Shown: positions 30,163 to 40,463, counted from the stretch's first letter. The stretch is DNA of 64,000 bases from Bacteroidales bacterium (GCA_021157415.1 JAGGWN010000046.1:1-64000); one strand, 5' to 3'. A program made the numbers and translations. Notes: generated by a model from the letters alone, not told the origin.

Positions 30163-33100
30163 TTATTCTTCTTCCGGGAAAAGTCTGGAGGACCAGTGTT
30201 CCATCTGATCCAGGAATCGTTTGAACAGTCTGTATTGAAGGATCAGATAGAACATGAAGGCCATTCCCCAGATTACAATAATATTTACCCAGAAAGTAGG
30301 GACAAAAGACCCGAAAAACTTTTTGCGGGGGGCATAAAACTGTGCTTTGACAAATTTGTAAGGGGGATCCAGGTAAATAGGATCCATTTTTTGTATGATC
30401 TGTCCTTTGTAAATCACAATTCTGTTTTTTCCGTTTTTATTGGTTACAAATTCTTTCAAACGGTCATTCAAATATTGTTCTTTCAATTTGATAAATCCCT
30501 CTTTGTCTTTGTTCACCATATCAGAGATGATCTGATCCTTTTTGTTGCTGGCAAGGTTGTAATATTTTTTGTAATAATTTTTGACGGTTTCAAGATAAAG
30601 CCGGATTTTACGGAGCAGTTCGGGAGTGATATCCTTATGCACCAACCGCTGATATTCCCCAAACGGGATCCGTGGATTTTTTTGCAGTTCTTTCCCGATT
30701 TCGTTGGTAAGGATCGTCAGATCTGACAGCACCTGGTTTTTCTTTTCAGGTTTGTTGTAATTTCTTTCAACCTGATCAAGTCTGGATTTAAGTTCGTTAT
30801 ACCAGTATATCTTTTTGAAGTCAGCAATACTCATCATTTTATCCAGGGGATAAAAATGTTTTTCGTATTTATTCTCCATATATTGATATACTGCCAGGGC
30901 TTCGTAAGCCCAGCGAGCAGAGAAAGCTTCGCCATAAAAGGGTATCTTGGCAGGGGAAGAAATGGCAGGGTTCAGTTTTTCATATTTTACCAGAACCCCG
31001 CTAAGCACGATCTGAGGTATTACAAGGAAGGGTATTAATATGTAGATGGTAACGACCGTTTTGAAACTGTCCGAAATGACCAGGCCCATAAGGTTCGAGG
31101 AAGCCCATGTTGCAAACAAAACCAGCCAGTATTGCCAGAACATCCCATGGATTTCCATGATAGCATTTCCCACCAGGACAAAGGTGAAAGCCTGGACTGC
31201 AGAGATACCGAACTGGACAGCTACCTTGGACAACAGGTAACTGGACCAGCTCAGGTTTAAAAATGCTTCTCTCTTCAGTATTTTACGGTCTTTGATGATC
31301 TCTTCTGCGCTTACGGTTAGTCCCATGAAAATGGCAATGATAACCGCCATGAAAAGATAGACCGGAAGGTTGTCATTATTGATCAGGGTATAACCTGTAG
31401 TGCCGGTTTCATCGTAATACTTAATAAGAAAAGCCAAAAAGAAAGCAAGTACCGGGGCTTCCAGAAAATTGATCACCAGATACTGGGTGTTGGACAATTT
31501 GGAGAGGATGTCCCTTTTGGTAAAAACCATCCACTGGATTACTTTCCGGGGTATCTTGAAATTAATGGGGGGAATATTTCCTGTTTTAATCTCTTTAGGT
31601 TCGGTATCCGGAAAATTCTCCTTGAAGATTTTGTTCCATTCACTGGGGGAGAGCTTGCGTGTCCCCGTTACTTTGCCATATTCATCCAGCACCTGCGTCT
31701 CAATGATGTTGAAAACCTGCTCAACATTTACATTCCCGCAAACATGACACTCACTTTCATTCCAGTTGGCATAATGCATCTCTTTCTTAAAATGAGTGAG
31801 CGAGTCAACCGGATTGCCGTTAAAAATAAGATAACCTCCATTATCCAGAATGAGTAGGTTATCGAACATTTTAAAGATATCTGAAGAAGGCTGGTGGATT
31901 ACTACGAAGACCAGTTTTCCTTTGAGGGCAAGTTCTTTTAACAGGTCCATGATGTTTTCCGAATCCCTGGAAGAGAGGCCGGAAGTCGGTTCATCCAGGA
32001 ACAGGATGGGCGGCTCGCGAATCAGTTCGAGAGCGATATTTAATCTTTTGCGCTGTCCGCCACTGATCTTTTTGTTGAGAGGGGATCCTACCAACAGGTC
32101 TTTGATCTCCAGTAACCCCAGACTGTTCAATACATTGTTTACCGCTTCATTGAGTTGTTCTTCCGTATAGTTTCCAAAACAAAGTTTGGCATTAAAGTAA
32201 AGATTCTGATATACGGTAAGCTCCTCAATGAGTAAATCATCCTGCGAAACAAATCCGATCAGACCCTCAATTTTTTCTTTTTCGGCGTGAATGTTTACCC
32301 CGTTGATAAGGACTTCCCCTTTGGTAGGAGAATTTGTTCCGTTCAGCACATTCAACAGGGTGGATTTGCCGGCTCCACTGGCTCCCATGATCCCGAATAG
32401 TTTGCCCGATTCGGCCTCAAAGCTCATTTCGTGGATGCCGATTTTGCCTCCTTTAAAGCGATACTCTATATTCCTGACCTGATAATAGAGTTTCTCTTTG
32501 ATACGGTCTTCCTGGAAACGACTTAATACGTCACTGTAATAAACGGGTTTCCCTTTTCTGTCACGAAGGGATGAACCGGTATTAAAGACATATATCCTGT
32601 CCTGATGAAGAAGCTGGCTGTTCATGTAAAGTTCACTTTCCCCAAGATACTTGATCAGAAAAACATTTCCGGTATTGATGTGATAAATAGAGATCTCCCC
32701 GTTTGTCCCGGGACGATGAATATATTTTATCTCCTGGCCGGGTCGGTGAACTTTGCCTGAAACAATAAGGATATTGGGAGAGTCGGGTAACGTTTCTATG
32801 GGGTTCAAAATGAATTCGGCCATTTCGTCAAATTCACTTTCCGGGAAATTAAAAGTGTCGGCCACCGTATTGATAAAGGCCATTTCCTGTTCGGTTACGG
32901 TCTCTCCGTCGGAACGTGCAAATTCCAGCAACTGAAACAGTACGATGATTTTTTGCTGTTGAGTCAGCTCTTCATTGATCTCGGTGCATATCTTCAACAC
33001 CCGGACGGAAGAGGAAGAAATACGGTGTACCCGTTTTTCTTTGACCTTCTGTTTTTCCTGATGAAGCTTATAATAATGATCAAATATTCTCAGGTATTCA

Positions 33101-33231
33101 TCTACCAGCTCCTGATTGAGCTCACGTTTCAGAAAGGATTCAACGACACTTCTGCGATCCGACCTGTTACTTTCCGGTCTGGCAATAATCGCAAAAAGCT
33201 GCATTAAAGCTTTTAGAATTTTTTCACTCAT
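30163..33231 (-). CDS. ABCG-type fused ABC transporter (TerB-like N-terminus, ATPase, ABC-2 permease)
   Basis: Walker A GASGAGKSTLL, signature ISGGQRKRLNIALEL, Walker B PPILFLDEPTSGLSSRDS, H-loop VVIHQPSSDIF; C-terminal TM helices; acidic N-terminal region resembling TerB. Confidence 0.9.
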   Translation of the reverse strand: MSEKILKALMQLFAIIARPESNRSDRRSVVESFLKRELNQELVDEYLRIFDHYYKLHQEKQKVKEKRVHRISSSSVRVLKICTEINEELTQQQKIIVLFQLLEFARSDGETVTEQEMAFINTVADTFNFPESEFDEMAEFILNPIETLPDSPNILIVSGKVHRPGQEIKYIHRPGTNGEISIYHINTGNVFLIKYLGESELYMNSQLLHQDRIYVFNTGSSLRDRKGKPVYYSDVLSRFQEDRIKEKLYYQVRNIEYRFKGGKIGIHEMSFEAESGKLFGIMGASGAGKSTLLNVLNGTNSPTKGEVLINGVNIHAEKEKIEGLIGFVSQDDLLIEELTVYQNLYFNAKLCFGNYTEEQLNEAVNNVLNSLGLLEIKDLLVGSPLNKKISGGQRKRLNIALELIREPPILFLDEPTSGLSSRDSENIMDLLKELALKGKLVFVVIHQPSSDIFKMFDNLLILDNGGYLIFNGNPVDSLTHFKKEMHYANWNESECHVCGNVNVEQVFNIIETQVLDEYGKVTGTRKLSPSEWNKIFKENFPDTEPKEIKTGNIPPINFKIPRKVIQWMVFTKRDILSKLSNTQYLVINFLEAPVLAFFLAFLIKYYDETGTTGYTLINNDNLPVYLFMAVIIAIFMGLTVSAEEIIKDRKILKREAFLNLSWSSYLLSKVAVQFGISAVQAFTFVLVGNAIMEIHGMFWQYWLVLFATWASSNLMGLVISDSFKTVVTIYILIPFLVIPQIVLSGVLVKYEKLNPAISSPAKIPFYGEAFSARWAYEALAVYQYMENKYEKHFYPLDKMMSIADFKKIYWYNELKSRLDQVERNYNKPEKKNQVLSDLTILTNEIGKELQKNPRIPFGEYQRLVHKDITPELLRKIRLYLETVKNYYKKYYNLASNKKDQIISDMVNKDKEGFIKLKEQYLNDRLKEFVTNKNGKNRIVIYKGQIIQKMDPIYLDPPYKFVKAQFYAPRKKFFGSFVPTFWVNIIVIWGMAFMFYLILQYRLFKRFLDQMEHWSSRLFPEEE

Positions 33232-33390
33232 CCCTTATGTAAATGTTCTTCCCTTAAAAGCATGTCAAAATACAAAAACTTTCAGTAATTAACCAAATTC
33301 TTCTATAAACAATTTTTTCTACACGCCTGATTCCCGGATATGAAAAGCCCCTTCTGTTTTTTTATATACTTTTGGGCAATTATTTAAAAT

Positions 33391-35127
33391 TTGAATACAC
33401 AACGTATAAATAACAAATGGTTGAAAGCTGCCGTGATAGGCAGTTACTGGGGTACGCTGGAGATTGTGATGGGCAGTTTTTTTCACAATATGCGTTTTCC
33501 CATGTCCGGGACAATCTTATCATTTTTCTCAGTGATTCTTTTGGTTTCTTTTTCGAGGATATGGAGAGAAAACGGATTGTTCTGGCGGGCAAGCCTGATC
33601 GCGGCCCTGATGAAATCCATCTCTCCCAGTGCAGTGATTCTGGGCCCTATGACCGGGATCATGCTGGAGGGGTTTCTTATGGAATCTTTTGTTTTTCTGT
33701 TGGGGAAAAATATTGCCGGATACATTGCAGGTGGAGCTATGGCTGTATTCAGTGCTTTACTGCATAAGCTGATCACCTTATTGGTGCTGTATGGGTACAA
33801 CCTGGTCCGTTTACTGGTCTATCTGTATCAATATGCGCTGAAGAAAATGAATATACATACATCCGGACAGGATGCCTGGCTTATTGTGGCTTTGTTTGTT
33901 TCCATTTATCTGGCAGTAGGATCACTGGCTGCATTTATCGGGTACTTTATAGGGAACAGGGTGTGCAAATTGAACAAAAACAATGCTCTTTCCTTATCCG
34001 GTCCATTGCCCTCCGGTTTCTCTTTTTCTTCCGGCTATTCCATTGCCTGGCTCCTGCTTCACCTTGTGTTGTTAAGTGCGTTTTTATGGGTTACCGGGCA
34101 CCTCCCTCTGGGATATGCTTCTCTGTTGGTATTTGCATACGTTGCCGTATCTATCCTTCGCTACAAACAAGCGGTCAGGCATTTGAAAAAACCTTTTTTC
34201 TGGATACAGCTTGTCATCATAACCCTTGTGGCTTCGCTGGTATGGAATGGTATTGAGTCGGGTAATCTTTTTAACAGGGAGGGGCTGATGACGGGATTAC
34301 AGATGAATCTGCGTGCCATCCTGGTGATGGTGTCCTTTTCGGCCATCAGTGTAGAGTTAAGGAATCCATTGGTGAGGGTCGTCTTGTTTAAAAGGGGTTT
34401 TGCCCAGTTGTATCTTTCCCTGAATCTGGCCTTTTCGTCCTTGCCATTACTCATGGAAGCTTTTGCCAGACCTCGTGAGATCATAAAAAAGCCGGTATCT
34501 GTCATCACTAAGACCCTTTCGCTGGCAGAAAGTCTGTTGAAGAGTTTTTCGAAATACCTGGACCGGCAGCCCTTGATCTATCTTGTTACCGGTGCTGTAG
34601 GGGCCGGAAAGACTCTCTGGCTGAAAGAATTAATAGCGGAACTGAAAAAAACGGGCCTGAAACCGGCAGGTTTGTTGGCTGAAGGAATCATGGAAAACAG
34701 TCAAAAGAAAGGGTACCGACTGGTGTCGGTGACTGACGGAGAATCGAAACCTTTTGGTTTTGCGAGTGAAAAAAAAGGGAGAATATCTACGGGTAAATTT
34801 ACTTTTTATCCTGATGCCATCCATTGGGGAGAGGATGTATTGTGGAAAAGTCTTTCCGACAATACGGATGTATTGATTATTGATGAGGTGGGATCTCTTG
34901 AACTAAAAGGACAGGGATGGGCAAAAGTGATTGCCGGTCTTTTGAAGGAAAGCCCTGTCCCACAGGTGTGGGCGGTGCGGTCGCGTCTGGTCGATGCGGT
35001 ACAGGCTGCCTGGAATTTCCATGCAGCAGGGATTCTGGAAGTAGGGAAAGACACTCCCCGGGATCTGGTGGAGAAACTAAAAAACCACCACTCAGATTCC
35101 CATCAACAAAACCCCACCCTCCAATAA
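33391..35127 (+). CDS. Multi-domain membrane protein: ECF-transporter-like membrane regions fused to a C-terminal THEP1/NTPase_1-like nucleoside triphosphatase
   Basis: About 10 hydrophobic segments; C-terminus LIYLVTGAVGAGKTLWLKELIAELKKTGLKPAGLLAEGI and DVLIIDEVGSLELKGQGW; apparent TTG start. Confidence 0.75.
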   Translation: MNTQRINNKWLKAAVIGSYWGTLEIVMGSFFHNMRFPMSGTILSFFSVILLVSFSRIWRENGLFWRASLIAALMKSISPSAVILGPMTGIMLEGFLMESFVFLLGKNIAGYIAGGAMAVFSALLHKLITLLVLYGYNLVRLLVYLYQYALKKMNIHTSGQDAWLIVALFVSIYLAVGSLAAFIGYFIGNRVCKLNKNNALSLSGPLPSGFSFSSGYSIAWLLLHLVLLSAFLWVTGHLPLGYASLLVFAYVAVSILRYKQAVRHLKKPFFWIQLVIITLVASLVWNGIESGNLFNREGLMTGLQMNLRAILVMVSFSAISVELRNPLVRVVLFKRGFAQLYLSLNLAFSSLPLLMEAFARPREIIKKPVSVITKTLSLAESLLKSFSKYLDRQPLIYLVTGAVGAGKTLWLKELIAELKKTGLKPAGLLAEGIMENSQKKGYRLVSVTDGESKPFGFASEKKGRISTGKFTFYPDAIHWGEDVLWKSLSDNTDVLIIDEVGSLELKGQGWAKVIAGLLKESPVPQVWAVRSRLVDAVQAAWNFHAAGILEVGKDTPRDLVEKLKNHHSDSHQQNPTLQ

Positions 35128-35151
35128 ATTTGCAACCTCCGGTAGGCTATA

Positions 35152-36696
35152 TTACCTCTCCTGTCTGTCAACAACTCCCAGCCTGAATGCTTTTGAAGGA
35201 ACATGAGCTTCTTTCATAATCTTTTTTATTTTATCAACAACCTGGGGCTTTTCCGAAGATATGTCATGACTTTCCTGAATATCCGTATTCAGGTCATACA
35301 GTTTTATTCTCATATTTCCTTTAAAAATACTGTCTCTGATTGCTTTCCAGTGGCCCATGCGTACAGCTTGCTGACCGGTATAAGCCGGGAACTCCCAGTA
35401 CAGGTACTCATGTCTTTTCTGTTTTCCCTCTTGCAACAAGGCTGGCAGGAAACTGATCCCGTCGGTACTGTCGGGAGCCTGCACGCCGGCCAGGTCGCAC
35501 AATGTAGGTAACACATCCCAAAAAGCCCCGACAAAGTTGCTTTGAGATCCCGGTTTGATATGACCCGGCCAGTAAGCGATCAAAGGTTCCCGAATCCCTC
35601 CTTCGCGGGTAAATCCCTTTCCCCAACCGTAATCTGCTTTAAAGGGTTTGGCACTGTCAAAGAATCTGGTGTCTACTCCTCCTACGTAGGTGGGCCCATT
35701 GTCGCTGGTAAAAAAGATAATGGTGTTGTTCAATAATCTCAGTTCTTTCAGTTTATCCACAATCTGTCCCACCTGATTATCCAGATAACTGATCATGGCA
35801 GCATAGGTAGCCCGGGGATACCGGCAGGGAAGATAGCCATGGTTGCCGGTATAAGGCTCTTCCTCCCCGAATATTTTGTGGTATTTCTCTATCCATTTGT
35901 CAGGTGCCTGCAGTGCCACATGAGGTATGGTAGTAGGATAATACAGGAAAAAAGGATGCTCCTTGTTTTCTTCTATAAAATGGAGTGCTTCTTTGATCAT
36001 CAGATCGGGGGCATATGCTTTACCCTTATATTGCTCATAGCTTTCAGGGTCGTATGGATCGGCATCCACGGGTAGTTTTTGGTGCGGTGAAAAAAGTTTG
36101 TTGTCCAACGGCACTTTCGTGTCGTTTCTCCATAGATGTCCCGGATAATAATTATGAGCCTGACGCTGACAGTTGTATCCGAAGAACAGGTCAAACCCCT
36201 GTTGTGTAGGGCGTCCGTCGGTGAGAGGTCCGCCGAGACCCCATTTGCCGATGGCCGCTGTTTTATAACCTGCAGCCTGCAGCAGGGTTCCAAGAGTTTG
36301 TGTTCCTTTTCGCAAAGGATATTGCCCTTCCAGGTTCGGATCATGAGAGGCTTTGATGTAATCCCATACGTCTCCTCTTTTGGCCATTTCATTGTTGCCC
36401 CTGATCTGGGCATGCCCCGGATGACGTCCTGTCAACAGCATACAGCGTGCAGGGGCACAAACAGGGGCCCCTGAATAAAAATCGGTGAATTTCATGCCGT
36501 TCTCAGCCAGTTTGTCAATGTTGGGAGTCCGGATTTTCCCCTGTCCGTAACAACCCAACTCGCCATAGCCCAGGTCATCGGCCATGATGAAAACTATGTT
36601 CGGTTTTTCTTTTTTTTTGGTTATTTTGGCCGTACAGGAAGGTAAAAGGAATATGACTGTAAGAAACAGTGCGCCCGGTAGAATTAATCGTTTCAT
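35152..36696 (-). CDS. Secreted (lipoprotein) S1-family arylsulfatase
   Basis: PNIVFIMADDLGYGELGCYGQ; formylglycine motif VCAPARCMLLTGRHPGHAQIRGN; lipobox LPSC. Confidence 0.93.
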   Translation of the reverse strand: MKRLILPGALFLTVIFLLPSCTAKITKKKEKPNIVFIMADDLGYGELGCYGQGKIRTPNIDKLAENGMKFTDFYSGAPVCAPARCMLLTGRHPGHAQIRGNNEMAKRGDVWDYIKASHDPNLEGQYPLRKGTQTLGTLLQAAGYKTAAIGKWGLGGPLTDGRPTQQGFDLFFGYNCQRQAHNYYPGHLWRNDTKVPLDNKLFSPHQKLPVDADPYDPESYEQYKGKAYAPDLMIKEALHFIEENKEHPFFLYYPTTIPHVALQAPDKWIEKYHKIFGEEEPYTGNHGYLPCRYPRATYAAMISYLDNQVGQIVDKLKELRLLNNTIIFFTSDNGPTYVGGVDTRFFDSAKPFKADYGWGKGFTREGGIREPLIAYWPGHIKPGSQSNFVGAFWDVLPTLCDLAGVQAPDSTDGISFLPALLQEGKQKRHEYLYWEFPAYTGQQAVRMGHWKAIRDSIFKGNMRIKLYDLNTDIQESHDISSEKPQVVDKIKKIMKEAHVPSKAFRLGVVDRQER

Positions 36697-36719
36697 GATT
36701 TTTTATTTTAAATTATCTG

Positions 36720-38288
36720 TCAATTATTTTGTTTTACTTTCTTCACGGCATCAATGACGGTTCCGTCCACCCATTTGATCACAGCGATAGCCTGATTGTC
36801 AAACTCCGGTTTATCGGGTTTTCCACAGATTTTTTCAGCTTCTTCTTTTAATTCTTCAATGGTTTTAACCGGGAGATCCGAACCTTTGACTTTTTCCAGT
36901 AAGTCAGTGCGTTGGGGGTTGATAGCAATCCCTCTTTCGGTAACAATAACATCTACCAGTTCGCCGGGTCCGCAAAGTGTGGTGACTTCATCCACCACCA
37001 CCGGGATGCGGTCACGGAACAGGGGCACAGGCAGGATAACGGTTTTGGAGAAAAGGCAGTTTTGCCATCCTCCGATGCCGTGCAACAGGTACCCGTCGGA
37101 ATGGGTTACTACATTGGCGTTGAAATGAACATCCACTTCGGTAGCCCCCAGAATAACCACATCCACCATGCCTGCGAAGTTACCTTTGCTATGGTAATTG
37201 TAAGAGGTAAAAGGACTGGTCCATACGTGGTTTGGGTTTTCTGCCATGGAGCGTACACCTTCCAGGTCAAATGTCTGACCGTCCAGGATATATTCCACCA
37301 GTCCTTCCTGTAGCATGGATACCAGATACTTGTTACTCCCTCCCCGGGCAAAACGGGCTTTTATACCTTTTTGCTGCATGATCTCTCTGAAGTATTCTCC
37401 CACGGCCAGAGAGGTTCCTCCCGCCCCTGTCTGGAATGAAAAGCCGTCGTGGATAATGCCTGTAACTTCACAAAAACGGGCAGTCAGTTCGGCCAGATAA
37501 AGCCGGTCGGGACTTTTGGTAATCCGGGTGGTCCCCGAGATGATTTTTTCGGGATCTCCCAGTTTGTCTATTTCCACGGTATAATCAACGTAATTTCCCT
37601 GGATTTGCCAGGGTACACAGGGAAAAGGGACCATATTATCCGTTACGACAATTACTTTATCAGCATATTGCGAGTCGGCCAGGGCAAAGCCCAACAGTCC
37701 TGTGGCGGAGGGGCCGTATAGCCCGTTGGCATTGCCAAAAGGGTCGGCACAGGCAGCACCGATAACGGCTATGTCGATTTTTACTTCTCCATCCTGGATT
37801 GCCTGATATCGTCCCCCGTGAGAGCGTAGCACACCTACCCCTTTCATCTTTCCTTCCGAAGCAAATCTCCCCAACGGTCCGTTCATACTCCCTTCAATAT
37901 GATGTATGGTTCCATCCTCCAGGTAAGGAATCAGGTGCTCATGGCAGGGAAAGGAGGCCGAAGGGAACCATCTCAGGTTCTTGATACCCAGGTCATGAGC
38001 AATGTCAAAGATCATGTTTGCCAGATAATCCCCGTTGCGGAAATGATGATGGGTGGAGATAGTCATGTCGTCTTGCAGACCGGCTTTGATCAATGCTTCT
38101 TTCAGTGAGGGTATCTGCTTGTTCCCATCGGAGGGGTAATCCATGTTACTGGGGATCTTGGGTGCATGTTTCCGGCCGGCAGGTTTATATTTCCCTACTC
38201 CGTAAAATGGAATGACAGGTGTCCCGTTTACTTCGGCAGGGACCATGCGGCCTGCTGCATTCCTGATCCATTGCGTCTGTTTTCCCAT
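36720..38288 (-). CDS. citF: Citrate lyase alpha subunit (citrate CoA-transferase)
   Basis: Full-length; SFQTGAGGTSLAVGEYFREIMQQKGIKARFARGGSN, VVTHSDGYLLHGIGGWQNCLFSKTVILPVPLFRDRIPVVVDEVTTLCGPGELVDVIVTERGIAINP. Confidence 0.92.
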   Translation of the reverse strand: MGKQTQWIRNAAGRMVPAEVNGTPVIPFYGVGKYKPAGRKHAPKIPSNMDYPSDGNKQIPSLKEALIKAGLQDDMTISTHHHFRNGDYLANMIFDIAHDLGIKNLRWFPSASFPCHEHLIPYLEDGTIHHIEGSMNGPLGRFASEGKMKGVGVLRSHGGRYQAIQDGEVKIDIAVIGAACADPFGNANGLYGPSATGLLGFALADSQYADKVIVVTDNMVPFPCVPWQIQGNYVDYTVEIDKLGDPEKIISGTTRITKSPDRLYLAELTARFCEVTGIIHDGFSFQTGAGGTSLAVGEYFREIMQQKGIKARFARGGSNKYLVSMLQEGLVEYILDGQTFDLEGVRSMAENPNHVWTSPFTSYNYHSKGNFAGMVDVVILGATEVDVHFNANVVTHSDGYLLHGIGGWQNCLFSKTVILPVPLFRDRIPVVVDEVTTLCGPGELVDVIVTERGIAINPQRTDLLEKVKGSDLPVKTIEELKEEAEKICGKPDKPEFDNQAIAVIKWVDGTVIDAVKKVKQNN

Positions 38289-38328
38289 ATTCTTGCCTCC
38301 TTATATAATAAGGTATATGAAATTTATT

Positions 38329-39528
38329 TCACAATAATCCCAGTTGTTTTGCCAGGCTGACAATACGCTGGGCTCTTTTAACTACCGGGGGGTCGATCAT
38401 TTTGGTTCCCAGGGATACGACACCTAGTCCTTTCTCACGGGCTTTGGCAAAAGCATCCACAATCTTTAGGGCTTTCCCGATCTCTTCGGGGGTGGGCTCG
38501 AAAGCCTTATGGATAACCTTGATCTGCCGCGGATGGATGCATCCCATCCCTTCAAATCCCAGATTCCGTGAAGCCTTAACATTTCTTGTCAACCCCTCCA
38601 TGTCGGAGATATCCGAGAAAACAGAATCAATGGGTTGTATCCCGGCAGCCTTACAGGCATTAACGAGGCGTGTACGTGCATAGAAAGATTCCGATCCTTC
38701 TGGAGTGCGGGAGACCCCAATATCAGCAGTATAGTCTTCCAGTCCGATAGCCATCGCAACGACAGAGGGTGTACTGGTAGCCAGCATGTAAGCATTTTCC
38801 ACACCCAACGCGGTCTCGATGAGGGGCATCAGATAGACCTCCCGGTCGTTTCCGTTATCTTGCAGAATATTGCGGATGGTTTTATCAATCATTACCAGAT
38901 CTTCCGGATGCTCCGCCTTGGGAACCAGGACAACATGGACGTTATGGGGGATCACTGCTTTCAGATCTTCCAGTCCTGCAGGGAGCGGATTAATCCTGAC
39001 CATACGTTCAGCACCATAAAAATCAACCTGCCGGAGAGCATTACGCACCAAAAGACGAGCTTCCTCTTTTTTATCCGGTGCCACGGAATCTTCGAGATCC
39101 AGAATCACACCGTTGGGCTTATGTATGCCTGCGTTCAACATCAGAGCCGGGGTATTGCCCGGCAAATACAAACGGGAAAAACGAAAGGCATCCCGTTGGG
39201 AAGGATAGTCATTCTGTGAAATAAAATCCGGAAGAAATGATTTATCCGAAGCGGTAATGCTCTTTATGGCAGCCTCCAGCCGCGCCATGATCACGAAATC
39301 CAACGCACCGCTATCTATGAGTCTGACTTTAGCATGGGTTATATCGAAAAAAGCCAGGATCCGTTCTGTGAGATTATGCATATGCCGTCCGTACATAGAC
39401 TTAACTTTGGATTGTATATCTATGACAATTCCACCTGTATTTTTTATTTGCACGGAGACATAACAATCGGAGCGGACTTTATCGCCGGTATTTCCGGCAG
39501 TGGCGGAAATAAAATTCCTTTTATCCAT
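38329..39528 (-). CDS. Fused citrate lyase gamma (acyl-carrier, CitD-like) and beta (CitE-like) subunits
   Basis: N-terminal ~100 aa CitD-like (SVQIKNTGGIVIDIQSKVKSMYGRHMHNLTERILAFFDITHAKVRLIDSGALDFVIMARLEAAI); rest CitE-like (RLYLPGNTPALMLNAGIHKPNGVILDLEDSVAPDKKEEAR). Confidence 0.87.
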   Translation of the reverse strand: MDKRNFISATAGNTGDKVRSDCYVSVQIKNTGGIVIDIQSKVKSMYGRHMHNLTERILAFFDITHAKVRLIDSGALDFVIMARLEAAIKSITASDKSFLPDFISQNDYPSQRDAFRFSRLYLPGNTPALMLNAGIHKPNGVILDLEDSVAPDKKEEARLLVRNALRQVDFYGAERMVRINPLPAGLEDLKAVIPHNVHVVLVPKAEHPEDLVMIDKTIRNILQDNGNDREVYLMPLIETALGVENAYMLATSTPSVVAMAIGLEDYTADIGVSRTPEGSESFYARTRLVNACKAAGIQPIDSVFSDISDMEGLTRNVKASRNLGFEGMGCIHPRQIKVIHKAFEPTPEEIGKALKIVDAFAKAREKGLGVVSLGTKMIDPPVVKRAQRIVSLAKQLGLL

Positions 39529-39593
39529 AGCACCCGGTTTCAGTTAATGAGGTAAAGGTAACAAAGTATATCCGAAAAAAATCATGTTGCAGA

Positions 39594-40004
39594 TCACTCC
39601 CGGTTTGTTTCACATAATTCTACCAAAACACCATGGGTTGAAGCTGGGTGAAGAAAAGCAATTTGTAATCCCTCTGCACCCGCACGGGGATGCCGGTCAA
39701 TCAATCTGACCTGTTGGCGATCCAAATTATCCAGAATTTGAGGAAGATCTTCCGTCTCAAAAGCAATATGATGAATTCCTTCTCCTCTTTTTTCAATAAA
39801 CTTTGCTACAGGACTGTCGTGTGAAGTTGGTTCCAGCAGTTCGATCTTTACCTTTCCGATCAGATAAAAAGCGGTTTTAACATGCTGGTCAGAAACGGTT
39901 TCCTCCCGGTAACACTCCAGTCCCAATATCTGCTCATAGAATTTCCGGGCCTCTTGTAAATCCCTGACAGCAATGCCGATATGTTCAATTTTCGAAGTGA
40001 TCAT
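39594..40004 (-). CDS. mce: Methylmalonyl-CoA epimerase
   Basis: KIEHIGIAVRDLQEARKFYEQILGLE, KRGEGIHHIAFETEDL, HPASTHGVLVELCE. Confidence 0.92.
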   Translation of the reverse strand: MITSKIEHIGIAVRDLQEARKFYEQILGLECYREETVSDQHVKTAFYLIGKVKIELLEPTSHDSPVAKFIEKRGEGIHHIAFETEDLPQILDNLDRQQVRLIDRHPRAGAEGLQIAFLHPASTHGVLVELCETNRE

Positions 40005-40439
40005 GGATGATGAATTTTGTATTTATATTTCTGTAAATGTATGCCTGTGAATATATTAATTTTATGATATTCGTCAATAACCGACCGAGAGGATAACCGG
40101 AAAACCGGTGATGTATCTCATCTTTTTGTGGTTAGGTAAATCATCCGTATTTTTGGAACTTTCATTTTTTTTTTCATATTTTTAAGGTAAATATAAAATA
40201 TATTGTTGTCTGATTGTTAGAAGGGGAGAATAGTCGTTGTTTTAAGTGAAGCGTTAAATTCACTTTTTGAAGGGAAGTATAATAGTGTTCCGAAGGTGAA
40301 TAAGCGATTGTAGGCATTGATAAATTTAAGTTTCAGAAAAAATAAAAAGAAGGCATTAATTTTATGAATCAAGAAGAAAGGGGGTGTACTAACTAAAAAG
40401 ACATAAATACATAAGTTATGTTTTCATTCACGGATTGTT

Positions 40440-40447
40440 TATGTTTG
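40440..40447 (+). promoter_or_regulatory. Candidate -7 element TATGTTTG in the 1-kb intergenic region
   Basis: Exact TAnnTTTG match, about 17 nt before the first stem of the candidate structured RNA. Confidence 0.4.
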
Positions 40448-40463
40448 GAATGATTATATTATT

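Noticed and set aside
30115-30726. 203-aa plus-strand ORF at the 3' end of the ABC transporter
   Set aside because: Starts within the terminator and is antisense to the transporter C-terminus.
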